Shown: positions 35,965-44,331 of the stretch, in pieces
Layout of the letters: each line of letters starts with the position of its first letter
Position numbering within the stretch: position 1 is the stretch's first letter
Source: Actinomadura cremea
GTDB taxonomy: Bacteria > Actinomycetota > Actinomycetes > Streptosporangiales > Streptosporangiaceae
NCBI RefSeq assembly: GCF_014648495.1
Contig: NZ_BMRF01000011.1
Coordinates: 62,001-126,000, forward strand
Reading direction: 5' to 3'
Length of the DNA stretch: 64,000 bases
Notes under the pieces: generated by a model
Database searches by the model: none
What the model saw: the letters and a program-made list of their open reading frames with translations, nothing else
What the model was told of the DNA's origin: nothing
Program-made: the position numbers and the translations under genes

Positions 35965-35995
35965 GGGCGTCCGCACACGTGGTGTGCGGACGCCC
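35965..35995 (-). promoter_or_regulatory. Perfect 14-bp hairpin in the SGNH hydrolase leader
   Basis: GGGCGTCCGCACAC and its exact complement flank a 3-nt loop, ending 23 nt before the ATG at 35942. It sits between divergent genes, so it does not close an upstream operon. In the minus-strand transcript it lies directly before the ribosome-binding site, which points to attenuation, a translation control element, an mRNA 5' stabiliser or, as DNA, a palindromic operator. Confidence 0.6.
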
Positions 35996-36231
35996 CGGAC
36001 GTTGATCGCCATGATCGCAACACGCGACGATCTTGGTGTCAATGATCCGGGGTGCGATTGGCAGTAACGGACGGAACCACCGGTGCGGGATCGGCGAGTT
36101 TTGACGGACCAGGCCCGGTTCCGGAGATTCGTGGCCGGATGCGGCCAATATTCGAGCGTTTATCGATCTCCGGGCTAACGTGCCGCTGGTGATCAACTCG
36201 GCGGATCGTTCAGCTACGAAACGGTGGTCAG
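35996..36231. promoter_or_regulatory. Divergent promoter region SGNH / Tat-protein genes
   Basis: Somewhat AT-richer than its surroundings, with TTTATCGATCT near 36159 and TTTTGACGG near 36099 as candidate promoter elements. No fixed -35/-10 pair stands out on either strand. No open reading frame is convincing. Confidence 0.35.
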
Positions 36232-36879
36232 ATGACTTCTGCTGAAAATACCGCACGGCCCGATTACGGAACGCGATCGTCCCAGGTCTCCCGGCGCGGA
36301 TTCCTCGGGAAGACGGCCGTCGCCGGTTCGGTCACGGCCGTCACCGCCACGATGCTGGGCGGGTCCGGCTCCGCCCGGGCCGACCTTGCGGCCGCCGCCG
36401 GGGCACCGGACGCCGGGGATCCGGGCGCGCCGTCCGGTGCCGCCGCGACACCGCTCTCCCGGCGGCGGAAGATGCTGCTCCAGGCTGCGCGGGTCGGCGC
36501 CGTCTACCCGGTGGAGTTCCGCGGCTTCGGGGAGTCCGCCAAGGGAGCGAAGCGCGTCACACCGGCCCGCCTGCGGGCGGCCGAGCGCAGGCTCGACCCC
36601 GAGCGCCTGGCGCGGGCCTGGGCCGGCGCCGACGCGCTGATCGCGCTGGGCCTGCTGGGCGCGGCGCAGGGCAGGATGCTGGCGGGCATCGGACGGCAGG
36701 CGGCGCAGGCCGACGCCGACGGGAAGCGGGACCTGCTGGCGTTCGTCGCGCTCGGCGTCGCGACCCTGTCCCCCCATTTCGACCCCGCCGACGACCATGT
36801 GGCGGAGATCTGGCTCGGCGGGCTCAGCGACCTGCAGCGCCGCGGCCGCCAGCCACGGCCGATCCCGCACCTGAACTGA
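36232..36879 (+). CDS. Tat-exported protein of unknown function
   Basis: 215-aa protein with a twin-arginine signal: SRRGFLGK near residues 20-27, then a hydrophobic stretch and an Ala-X-Ala type cleavage region (SARADLAAAAG near 48-58). The mature part is an Ala/Pro-rich linker followed by a helical domain of about 130 residues (RKMLLQAARVGAVYPVEFRG to the end) with no known motif. It is 12 nt upstream of the protease gene and on the same strand, so it could be a substrate or partner of that enzyme, but the protease has no export signal. Function unknown. Confidence 0.72.
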   Translation: MTSAENTARPDYGTRSSQVSRRGFLGKTAVAGSVTAVTATMLGGSGSARADLAAAAGAPDAGDPGAPSGAAATPLSRRRKMLLQAARVGAVYPVEFRGFGESAKGAKRVTPARLRAAERRLDPERLARAWAGADALIALGLLGAAQGRMLAGIGRQAAQADADGKRDLLAFVALGVATLSPHFDPADDHVAEIWLGGLSDLQRRGRQPRPIPHLN

Positions 36880-36891
36880 CGACGGAGGACC

Positions 36892-38490
36892 ATGAACTAC
36901 TGCGGGGACGACCAAAGCAAGCTGGAACGCGCCAAGCAGCAGATCTACGAGGCCCACGGCTCGGACCCGAACGTCACCGGGGTCGGGATCGGCTTCCGCC
37001 GCCGGGCCGGCGTCTGGACGGGAGAGCCCGCCGTCGTCGTCCTGGTCGCCAAGAAGCGCCGCGAGGCCCTGGTGTCGCGCCGCCGGCTGCTGCCGCGCAC
37101 GATCGAGGTCGACTCCACGACGTACCAGGTCGACGTGGTCCAGGCCGGCCCGTTCTCGTCGGGGGCGCGGACGGCCCTCGCGCCGGCGCGGGCGGCGTCC
37201 GCGAAGGAGATCACCGAGAAGATGCGCCCGCCGCGGCAGGGCGCCAGCATCTCCAACCTCGCCGACGGCCAGACGGCCGGCACGCTCGGCCTGTTCGTGG
37301 TCGACAACACCGACGACACCGTCTGCGTGCTGACCTGCAACCACGTGATCGCGCGGATGGGGCGCGGCAAGGTGGGCGAGCCGATCCTCCAGCCCGGCGG
37401 CTACGACGGCGGCACATCGGGCGACAGGATCGCGACGCTGAAACGCTGGGCCCCCATCACCTCGGCGGGGACGAAGGTCGACGGGGCCATCGCGCAGCTG
37501 ACCGACCAGGACGCCTATACCCTGGACGTGGCGCAGGACCTGATGTCCCCGGTCTCGGCCGACCACCCGGTCGTCGGCATGGTCGCGGCGGGCGACTCCT
37601 ACGGCGCCTGCCTGCTGACCCGGATGGACCTGACGCTCGACGCCCTCGACGTGCGCCTCCCGATCGGCCAGGCGTCCGCGTCCACGTCCGCGGCCGACCT
37701 GCCGTGCGCGGGTCCGGGGGCGGGGATCGCCGACCCCCAGCCGGGGATGGTGATCGAGAAGGTCGGGCGGACGACCGGCTACACCTCCAGCACGATCGTC
37801 GCGATCGGCGTCCAGGCGACCGTGGGCACACCGATCGGGAACATCCCGTACAACGACCTGATCTACACCGAGTACTTCAGCCTCGCCGGCGACTCCGGGT
37901 CGGTCGTCTTCGCGGGCGGCGACGGGAAGACCCAGGTTCCGGCCGACAGCCTGCCCGGATGCATCGTGCTGGGGTCGCTGTCCGACTACTACGCCCTTCC
38001 GCTGGAGGAGGAGAATCCGCTCGCGGACCAAGTGCGCGACGAGTTCTTCCTGGAGAGCATGACCGGAAAGCTGCTGGTCGAACTCACCTACGTGAACTCC
38101 CAGTCACTCGTGGATCGGTTGAAGGACCGGCAGGGCAGGTCGGACGAGATGGCTTACGCGGACCAGTACTACACCAAGTACCGCGACTTCATGGCGAACG
38201 TGCTCAACGATCCGGATTCCACGGAGGTCGTCACCCAGGAACATCTCGACGACGCGTCCTTCATCATCGGCGGCCTCGCACAGACCGTTCTGACCGGCCC
38301 CGAATCCATGCTCGCCTTCACACTGTACGAGGAGTCCCTCCTGCCCACACTGGGCATGAACAGGCGTGAAGTACATGCGTACATGGACAATCCCGCGGTG
38401 TACGGCCAGGTATACGATGCCGTGTCGGCGGTACCCGACATCGAGATGAACGCGCCGTTCGAGCAGCGGGAACCGGAGCCGACCGAATGA
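36892..38490 (+). CDS. Trypsin-fold serine protease-like protein, apparently cytoplasmic
   Basis: 532 aa. The chymotrypsin-like triad can be traced: His in VLTCNHVIAR near residue 150, Asp in KVDGAIAQL near 197 and Ser in SLAGDSGSVVF near 334, with VGRTTGYTSSTI as the preceding beta-strand block. An N-terminal domain of about 110 residues (GVGIGFRRRAGVWTGEPAVVVLV) and a helical C-terminal 140 residues flank it. There is no signal peptide, unusual for this fold in actinomycetes, so the protein is probably cytoplasmic. GGAGG precedes ATG 36892. Its stop overlaps the start of the polyprenyl synthase gene. Confidence 0.78.
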   Translation: MNYCGDDQSKLERAKQQIYEAHGSDPNVTGVGIGFRRRAGVWTGEPAVVVLVAKKRREALVSRRRLLPRTIEVDSTTYQVDVVQAGPFSSGARTALAPARAASAKEITEKMRPPRQGASISNLADGQTAGTLGLFVVDNTDDTVCVLTCNHVIARMGRGKVGEPILQPGGYDGGTSGDRIATLKRWAPITSAGTKVDGAIAQLTDQDAYTLDVAQDLMSPVSADHPVVGMVAAGDSYGACLLTRMDLTLDALDVRLPIGQASASTSAADLPCAGPGAGIADPQPGMVIEKVGRTTGYTSSTIVAIGVQATVGTPIGNIPYNDLIYTEYFSLAGDSGSVVFAGGDGKTQVPADSLPGCIVLGSLSDYYALPLEEENPLADQVRDEFFLESMTGKLLVELTYVNSQSLVDRLKDRQGRSDEMAYADQYYTKYRDFMANVLNDPDSTEVVTQEHLDDASFIIGGLAQTVLTGPESMLAFTLYEESLLPTLGMNRREVHAYMDNPAVYGQVYDAVSAVPDIEMNAPFEQREPEPTE

Positions 38491-39443
38491 CCGCCGTCCA
38501 GAGCCCGGCCCCCGGCGCGGAGCTGGACTATCCCGCCCGGGTCCTGGCGCGGGTCGACGAGCTGGCCGCGGGGCTCGGGCCGTCCCTGCAGGGTCCGGTG
38601 GCGGCGCTGGCCGCCAACCCGGGCAAGAGCCTGCGCTCGGGTCTGCTGGTGGCATGCGTGGGCGACGCCCCGGTGGACCCGTCGCGGCTGGTCAGGCTCG
38701 GCGCCCTGGTGGAACTCGTCCACCTGGCGTCACTGATCCACGACGACGTGGTCGACCGGGCGGCGCTCCGGCGCGGGCAGCCGACCGCGCACACGCTCGT
38801 CGGCCCCGAACGGGCCTCCCTCGCCGGCCTGGCCGCCTTCGCGCTGGCCGGCACCGAATCGGCCGAACTCGGTGCCGGGGTCGACATGCTGGTCAGCCGC
38901 ACGCTGAGCGAGCTCGCCCACGGCCAGCTCCTCGACATCGAGCGGACCTTCGACACCACCTACGCCCTCCAGGACTACCTCGAACTCACCGAGCGCAAGA
39001 CCGGCGTCCTCTTCCAGATGACCTGCCTGCTGGGCGCCGCGGAGGCCGCCCGCACCGAACGGGAGGTCCGGGCGCTCTCGCTGTTCGGCCGCGAGTTCGG
39101 GATCGCCTTCCAGATGCTCGACGACTGCCTCGACCTCACCCCGGGCGACCTCGACAAGTCCGTCGGCACCGACCACATGCTGGGTCTCTTCGGTGCGCCC
39201 ACGTTGTCGGCGCTCGCCGCCGACGATTCGGGCGCGCTCGCCGAACTCCTGCTGTCGCCGTCCTTCACCACCGACGACCTGCCCGCCGTGCGCGCGCTCG
39301 TCGAGTCGTCCGGCGGCCTGGACCAGAGCATGGAACTGGCGCGCGAACACCTCGACCTCGCCCGGGAGGCCCTGGACGACGTCGCCGAGGACGCCCGGAC
39401 GGCGATCCTCGCCATCCTGTCGAAGGTGGAGTCACGCCTTTGA
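38487..39443 (+). CDS. Polyprenyl synthase (all-trans prenyl diphosphate synthase)
   Basis: 318-aa class I prenyl elongating enzyme. Both Mg-binding motifs are intact: HDDVVD (Asp86, 87, 90) followed by RRGQPTAH, and LDDCLD (Asp212, 213, 216). The usual GKRLRP near the N-terminus reads GKSLRS, so isopentenyl diphosphate binding may differ. Chain length cannot be read confidently. ATG 38487 overlaps the protease stop. It could supply the prenyl diphosphate for the reductase fusion on the other side of the divergent promoter, whose own synthase domain looks dead. Confidence 0.88.
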   Translation: MTAVQSPAPGAELDYPARVLARVDELAAGLGPSLQGPVAALAANPGKSLRSGLLVACVGDAPVDPSRLVRLGALVELVHLASLIHDDVVDRAALRRGQPTAHTLVGPERASLAGLAAFALAGTESAELGAGVDMLVSRTLSELAHGQLLDIERTFDTTYALQDYLELTERKTGVLFQMTCLLGAAEAARTEREVRALSLFGREFGIAFQMLDDCLDLTPGDLDKSVGTDHMLGLFGAPTLSALAADDSGALAELLLSPSFTTDDLPAVRALVESSGGLDQSMELAREHLDLAREALDDVAEDARTAILAILSKVESRL

Positions 39444-39445
39444 CG

Positions 39446-39470
39446 GGCCCCGCCCACGGCGAGCGGGGCC
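39446..39470 (+). terminator. 8-bp hairpin after polyprenyl synthase
   Basis: GGCCCCGC (39446-39453) and GCGGGGCC (39463-39470) with a 9-nt loop, three nt after the stop codon. Probable terminator of the three-gene operon; no T-tract. Confidence 0.6.
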
Positions 39471-39508
39471 ACGCGGCCGCGGCGCGCCGGCGGCGACCGG
39501 ACGCGGTC

Positions 39509-39514
39509 TAGGCT
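39509..39514 (+). promoter_or_regulatory. -10 box for leaderless histidine kinase gene
   Basis: TAGGCT, then 7 nt, then ATG 39522; no Shine-Dalgarno sequence. Confidence 0.55.
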
Positions 39515-39521
39515 GGCGGGC

Positions 39522-40664
39522 ATGCGTGCTCGATGGGGCCGGCGGCTGCGACGCGGCCGGCCGACGGACGAGGCGCTCGCCGTCGCCGTCCTGGTGGTGG
39601 TCGTCGTGGGCAGCCTGCGGTCGCTCATCGGCGCGCGGGAGGAGCCGTGGGCGCAGACCGCGCTCGGCTGGGCGCTGATCTTCGTGGTGTGCGGGGCGCT
39701 GTTCGTCCGCCGGCTGCCGCTCACCGCGGCCGTCGTGTCGGTGGTCGGGACGGGCGTCTACTACGTCTTCAGCACCTACGACGGTCCGCTCATGATCGCG
39801 CCGATCCTGGCGCTGTACCTGCTCGCCTCCCGAGGGCGGCTGCAGGCGGCGTCCGGGATCGCGGCGCTGATCGTCATCGGCACCGCGCTCGGTACGCTGT
39901 CGGGCAACGGCGACGTCAACGGCGTCGCGCTGTTCATGCTCGCCGGGTGGGTGGTGGCGATGGTGGCGCTGGGCTGGGTGCGGCACAGCCGCCGCGCCTT
40001 CCTGACCGAGGCCGAGCGCCGCGCGGCGGGCGACGAGCGGCTGCGCATCGCCCGCGAGCTGCACGACGTCACCGGGCACCACATCTCGCTGATCAACGTG
40101 CAGGCGGGCACCGCGCTGCACCGCTTCCACCGCGACCCGGCGCAGGCCGAGGCGGCGCTGGCGGCGATCAAGGAGACGAGCCGGGAGGCGCTGCGGGAGC
40201 TGCGGGCGACGCTCGGCGTGCTGCGGCAGGCCGACGAGGACGTGCCCACCTCGCCCGTCCCGGGCCTGGACCGGATCGGTGAGCTGGTGGGCCCCGCGCG
40301 GGCCGCCGGCCTGGACGTCCGCACCCGCATCGACGGCGCGGGCGACCCGGTGCCCACCGAGGTCGGGCTGGCCGCCTACCGCATCGTCCAGGAGTCCCTC
40401 ACCAACGTGGTGCGGCACGCCGGCGCCGCGAACGTGACCGTCCGCGTGGAGCGGGGCGCCCGCGCGGTCCTGGTCGAGGTCGCCGACGACGGCCGGGGGC
40501 CCGCCACCACCGGCGACGACTCCCCCGCCGTCCCGGGCAGCGGCATCCTCGGCATGCGCGAGCGCGCCCGCGCGCTCGGCGGCGACCTCACCGCGGGCCC
40601 CGGCCCGGACGGCGGACACCTCGTCCGCGCCCGCCTCCCGTACCGGAACGGAGACGATCGATGA
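39522..40664 (+). CDS. NarL-type sensor histidine kinase
   Basis: 380 aa. Four to five hydrophobic segments (residues about 20-150) are followed by the phosphoacceptor helix IARELHDVTGHHISLINVQAG, whose first His near residue 184 is phosphorylated. The HATPase domain has the N-box QESLTNVVRHAG near 290 and the G-box GSGILGMRERA. There is no large periplasmic sensor loop. Its stop overlaps the response-regulator start (ATGA). The MMPL transporter genes downstream are plausible targets of the pair. Confidence 0.92.
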   Translation: MRARWGRRLRRGRPTDEALAVAVLVVVVVGSLRSLIGAREEPWAQTALGWALIFVVCGALFVRRLPLTAAVVSVVGTGVYYVFSTYDGPLMIAPILALYLLASRGRLQAASGIAALIVIGTALGTLSGNGDVNGVALFMLAGWVVAMVALGWVRHSRRAFLTEAERRAAGDERLRIARELHDVTGHHISLINVQAGTALHRFHRDPAQAEAALAAIKETSREALRELRATLGVLRQADEDVPTSPVPGLDRIGELVGPARAAGLDVRTRIDGAGDPVPTEVGLAAYRIVQESLTNVVRHAGAANVTVRVERGARAVLVEVADDGRGPATTGDDSPAVPGSGILGMRERARALGGDLTAGPGPDGGHLVRARLPYRNGDDR

Positions 40665-41344
40665 TCAAGGTCCTGCTGGCGGACGACCAGCGGCTGGTGC
40701 GCGCCGGCTTCGGCTCCATCCTCGACGACGAGGAGGACATCACCGTCGTCGGGCAGGCCGCCGACGGGGAGCAGGCGATCGCCGCGTGCCGGGAGCTGCG
40801 TCCCGACGTGGTGCTGATGGACATCCGGATGCCCGGCATGGACGGCCTGGAGGCCGCCCGGCTGATCGCGCGGGACCGGCGCCTGGACGACGTCCGCGTC
40901 GTCATCCTCACCACCTTCGACCTCGACGAGTACGTGTACGGGGCGCTGCGCGCGGGCGCCACCGGGTTCCTGCTCAAGGACACCGAGCCCGAGGAGCTGA
41001 TCCACGCGGTGCGGGTCGCGGCGCGCGGCGACGCGCTGATCACCCCGTCGGTCACCCGGCGGCTGATCGCCGAGTTCGCCGGGCGGGTCACCGCGCCCGC
41101 GCCCGGCGCGCGGCTGAACGCGCTCACCGACCGGGAGCGCGAGGTGATGCTGCTGGTCGCGGCCGGGCTGAGCAACGACCAGATCGCCGCGAAGCTCGTG
41201 CTGAGCCCCGCCACCGCCAAGACGCACGTCAGCCGCATCATGTCGAAGCTGGACGTGCGGGACCGCTCGCAGCTCGTCGTCATGGCCTACGAGTCGGCCA
41301 TGGTCAGCCCGCGCTGGATGAGCGAGCAGCAACCGGGGCGGTAG
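40661..41344 (+). CDS. NarL/FixJ-family response regulator
   Basis: 227 aa. Receiver with LLADDQRLVRAG, phosphoacceptor Asp54 in DVVLMDIRMPG, TTFDLDEY and LLKDTEPEE. The C-terminal LuxR helix-turn-helix begins near residue 150 (LTDREREVMLLVAAGLSNDQIA, then AKTHVSRIMSKLDVRDRSQL). It is translationally coupled to the kinase gene. A 90-nt gap separates it from the small membrane protein gene. Confidence 0.94.
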   Translation: MIKVLLADDQRLVRAGFGSILDDEEDITVVGQAADGEQAIAACRELRPDVVLMDIRMPGMDGLEAARLIARDRRLDDVRVVILTTFDLDEYVYGALRAGATGFLLKDTEPEELIHAVRVAARGDALITPSVTRRLIAEFAGRVTAPAPGARLNALTDREREVMLLVAAGLSNDQIAAKLVLSPATAKTHVSRIMSKLDVRDRSQLVVMAYESAMVSPRWMSEQQPGR

Positions 41345-41434
41345 TCCGCCGCGCCGCCCGCAACCCACGTGGTAGCGCGGATGCCCGCCGCAGGCCGATG
41401 CCGCGCGGGGTACCGCGCCCCGACCGTGGGACCC

Positions 41435-41677
41435 ATGACAACGACTGCAAGCAAGAAGGCCGGCGCCGCGCTCGTCGGCTTCCTGGTCGGCGGGGCGGGC
41501 GGCTTCCTGCTGACCGAGACCGTCGCCGTTTTCTTCCATTTCGTTCTGGACACCACCCTCGACGTGGAGGGGAACGCGGCGATGCTGGCCCTGTTCGCCG
41601 GTCTCCCGCTCCTCGGCGCCGTCGTCGGCGCGATCGTCGGCGCCCGCCTCGCGGGCCGCGCCGGGACGGGGCGGTGA
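41435..41677 (+). CDS. Small membrane protein
   Basis: 80 aa with two hydrophobic helices (GAALVGFLVGGAGGFLLTETVAVFF and AMLALFAGLPLLGAVVGAIVG, each shorter than a full domain). The start at ATG 41435 (MTTTASKK) gives a natural N-terminus; the open frame upstream is not protein-like. Its stop overlaps the likely start of the MMPL gene (GTGA), so it is probably an accessory subunit or regulator of that transporter. No family recognised. Confidence 0.7.
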   Translation: MTTTASKKAGAALVGFLVGGAGGFLLTETVAVFFHFVLDTTLDVEGNAAMLALFAGLPLLGAVVGAIVGARLAGRAGTGR

Positions 41678-43830
41678 CCGGGATGCACACGAACATGACC
41701 GAAACGTCGCACGCCGGGTCGCCGGACGCGCGTCCGGGCGTCTTCGGGCGGCTGGCAGCCTGGTCGCAGCGGCACCGCTGGGGCGCGCTGCTGATGTGGT
41801 TCGCGCTCGTCGCGGCGATCACCGCGGGCTCTCAGGTGGCCGGCAGCGCCTACCACAACGATTTCTCGCTGCCGGGCACCGACTCCCAGGCCGCGTCCGA
41901 CGTGATGGAGCGGCACGGGTCCCTGCAGGCCGGCGCGTCCGTCCAGATCGTGCTGCGGGACGCTTCGGGGCTGCGCGGCGACCAGGCGGCCATCCGGCCG
42001 ATGCTGGACGAGGTGCGCGGCCTGCCGAGCGTCACCGGGGTCGGCGGGCCGTTCGACCCGCGCGGCGGCGGTGGCCTGGCCGAGGACGGCACGATCGGGT
42101 ACGCGACCGTCACCCTCGACGGCTCGGCCGAGGACGTCCCGAAGGAGCACGTCACCGAGATCATCGACACCGCGAAGGCCGCCGCCGGCGACGGCCTGAC
42201 GGTCGAGCTGGGCGGCGATCCCGTCGCCGCCGCCGAGGAGGGCGGGGGCGGCGCCGCCGAGGGCGCCGGGATGCTCGCCGCGCTGGTCATCCTCGTCTTC
42301 CTGTTCGGCTCCATCGTCGCGGCGGCCCTGCCGCTCGTCACCGCCGTCTTCGCGGTCGGCGGCGCGGTCGGGCTGATCGCGCTGTCGTCGCACGTGTTCA
42401 CCGTCGCCGACTTCACCCCGCCGATCATGATGCTGATCGGGCTGGGCGTCGGCGTCGACTACGCGCTGCTGATCTTCTACCGGTTCCGGCACGAGCTGCT
42501 CGGCGGCGCCGACACCGGGACGGCGACCCGGAAGGCCCTCGACGCGGCCGGGCGCACGGTCTTCTTCGCCGGCTGCACCGTGATCATCGCGCTGCTGGGG
42601 CTGATCGCCCTCGGCCTCGGCGCACTGCAGGGCGTGGCGCTGGCCGTCACGCTGACCGTGCTGGTCACCATGGCGGCGTCGCTGACCCTGCTGCCCGCGC
42701 TGCTGGCCGTGTTCGGCGGCCGGATCCACCGCAACGTCCGCAAGCGCGAGGGCCGGGGGAAGAACCGCGACGAGCGCTGGCGGCGGCTCGCGGCGGCCGT
42801 GCAGCGCCACCCGCTGCCCGCGCTGCTGATCCCCGTCGCGGTGCTGCTCGGGCTCGCCGCCCCGGCGCTGGACATGCGCCTCGGCTTCGCCGACGCCGGC
42901 AACCGGCCCGAGTCGTCCACCTCCCGGCAGGCGTACGACCTGCTCGCCGAGGGTTTCGGCCCGGGGTTCAACGGCCCGCTGATCGTGGTCACCGAGGGCG
43001 CGCCGTCCGGACTCGACACGACCCTGCGGGGCGCGGACGGGATCGCCTCGGTCAGCCCGCCGCTCCCGACGCAGGACGGCCGGGCGCACACCGTCATCGC
43101 CTACCCCGAGACGGCGCCGCAGACCCAGGAGACCGCCGACCTGGTCCACACGCTGCGCGACGACGTCCTGCCGTCCCTGTCGGACCGGACCGGCGCCGAG
43201 TACCTGGTCGGCGGGCCCACGGCCGCCGCGCAGGACTTCGCCGACTCCGTCTCCGAGCGGATGCCGCTGTTCGTCGCCGTCGTGGTCGGCCTCTCGGCCC
43301 TGCTGCTGATGGTGGTGTTCCGCTCCCTGCTCATTCCGCTCAAGGCGGCGCTGCTCAACCTGCTGTCGATCGCCGCCGCGCTGGGCGCGATCACCCTGGT
43401 GTTCCAGGACGGCCGGTTCGGCGTCCCGTCCGGTCCCATCGAGTCGTTCATCCCCGTGATGATCTTCGCGATCGTGTTCGGGCTGTCGATGGACTACGAG
43501 GTGTTCCTGGTGTCGCGCATCCACGAGGAGTGGGAACGGACCCGCGACTCGGCGCACGCCGTCCGCGAGGGCCTCGCCGCGACCGGCAAGGTCATCACGG
43601 CCGCCGGGGCGATCATGATCGTGGTGTTCGGCGCGTTCATCCTGAGCCCCGACCGGATGCTCCAGCAGTTCGGGCTCGGCCTCGCCGTCGCCGTGCTCCT
43701 GGACGCGGTCGTGATCCGCTGCCTGATCGTCCCCGCGATCATGCGCCTGCTCGGCGACCGCGCCTGGTGGCTCCCCGCGCCCCTGGCCCGCGTCCTCCCC
43801 AAGGTCGCCCTCGAGCGGCCGAACGACTGA
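41674..43830 (+). CDS. MMPL-family RND transporter
   Basis: 718-aa RND-superfamily transporter with the usual duplicated layout: one N-terminal helix, an extracytoplasmic domain, a helix bundle at about residues 200-370, a second extracytoplasmic domain and a second bundle at about 530-700. Conserved blocks are GLGVGVDYALLIFYRFRHEL and IVFGLSMDYEVFLVSRIHEEW. Family members export lipids, siderophores or drugs. GTG 41674 overlaps the upstream stop; in-frame ATGs at 41683 and 41695 are alternatives. Likely controlled by the two-component pair upstream. Confidence 0.9.
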   Translation: MTGMHTNMTETSHAGSPDARPGVFGRLAAWSQRHRWGALLMWFALVAAITAGSQVAGSAYHNDFSLPGTDSQAASDVMERHGSLQAGASVQIVLRDASGLRGDQAAIRPMLDEVRGLPSVTGVGGPFDPRGGGGLAEDGTIGYATVTLDGSAEDVPKEHVTEIIDTAKAAAGDGLTVELGGDPVAAAEEGGGGAAEGAGMLAALVILVFLFGSIVAAALPLVTAVFAVGGAVGLIALSSHVFTVADFTPPIMMLIGLGVGVDYALLIFYRFRHELLGGADTGTATRKALDAAGRTVFFAGCTVIIALLGLIALGLGALQGVALAVTLTVLVTMAASLTLLPALLAVFGGRIHRNVRKREGRGKNRDERWRRLAAAVQRHPLPALLIPVAVLLGLAAPALDMRLGFADAGNRPESSTSRQAYDLLAEGFGPGFNGPLIVVTEGAPSGLDTTLRGADGIASVSPPLPTQDGRAHTVIAYPETAPQTQETADLVHTLRDDVLPSLSDRTGAEYLVGGPTAAAQDFADSVSERMPLFVAVVVGLSALLLMVVFRSLLIPLKAALLNLLSIAAALGAITLVFQDGRFGVPSGPIESFIPVMIFAIVFGLSMDYEVFLVSRIHEEWERTRDSAHAVREGLAATGKVITAAGAIMIVVFGAFILSPDRMLQQFGLGLAVAVLLDAVVIRCLIVPAIMRLLGDRAWWLPAPLARVLPKVALERPND

Positions 43831-43850
43831 CCGTCCCGTCCCGTCCCACT

Positions 43851-43881
43851 GCGGGCGCTCGCGGTCGCCGCGAGCGCCCGC
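43851..43881 (+). terminator. Perfect 14-bp hairpin after the MMPL gene
   Basis: GCGGGCGCTCGCGG and its exact complement with a 3-nt loop, 20 nt after the stop and ending 6 nt before the -10 box of the next gene. No T-tract; a typical actinomycete intrinsic terminator. Confidence 0.75.
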
Positions 43882-43887
43882 CCGCAT

Positions 43888-43893
43888 TACGCT
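43888..43893 (+). promoter_or_regulatory. -10 box for leaderless DUF3592 gene
   Basis: TACGCT, then 7 nt, then GTG 43901. Confidence 0.5.
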
Positions 43894-43900
43894 GACGCGA

Positions 43901-44317
43901 GTGGATCTTTCCAGCGGCGCCGGACTTGCCCTGCTCCGCGTGTTCCTCGCCGCCGGCTCGCTCGCGGGGGCCTCGTTCCTGCTGCACGACTGGCCACGGC
44001 TGTACCGGAACGGCCGCCGAACAGCCGCCACCGTCGTCGGGCATCGGACCGACCGCTCGGACTCGGGCGACCCCATGTACGCGCCGGTCTTCCGATTCAC
44101 CACCGAGGACGGGCAGGCCGTCGAGGCGGCCAGTTCCGTTTTCACCTCCCGCAAGGTGCGGGTCGGGCAGGAGATCCAGATCGTCTACGCTTCGGACGAC
44201 GCCGAGAGGACGGCCGAGCGCGTCGGCGACCACCGCTGGAAGCTCGCCATGGGTCTGCTGTTCCTCGTGCTCGGGACGGGCCTGCTGATCCACACCGTGC
44301 TCAGCGTCCTGTCCTGA
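43901..44317 (+). CDS. DUF3592-type membrane protein
   Basis: 138 aa: an N-terminal hydrophobic helix (residues 8-28), a beta-rich extracytoplasmic or cytoplasmic segment (TAATVVGHRT, YAPVFRFTTEDGQAVEAASSV, VRVGQEIQIVYASDD) and a C-terminal helix (LLFLVLGTGLLIHTVLSVL). This layout fits the DUF3592 family, whose function is unknown. The GTG start is supported by a -10 box 7 nt upstream. It stands alone between a terminator and a convergent operon. Confidence 0.75.
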   Translation: MDLSSGAGLALLRVFLAAGSLAGASFLLHDWPRLYRNGRRTAATVVGHRTDRSDSGDPMYAPVFRFTTEDGQAVEAASSVFTSRKVRVGQEIQIVYASDDAERTAERVGDHRWKLAMGLLFLVLGTGLLIHTVLSVLS

Positions 44318-44331
44318 CGCGGTCTCGAGGC

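Noticed and set aside
23500-39443. Conventional PKS, NRPS or terpene cyclase cluster
   Set aside because: No ketosynthase, condensation, adenylation-carrier module or terpene cyclase motif is present. The only carrier is a stand-alone ACP.
40786-41673. Plus-strand frame running into the MMPL gene from inside the response regulator
   Set aside because: Arg-rich out-of-frame translation. The MMPL protein begins at GTG 41674 or ATG 41683.
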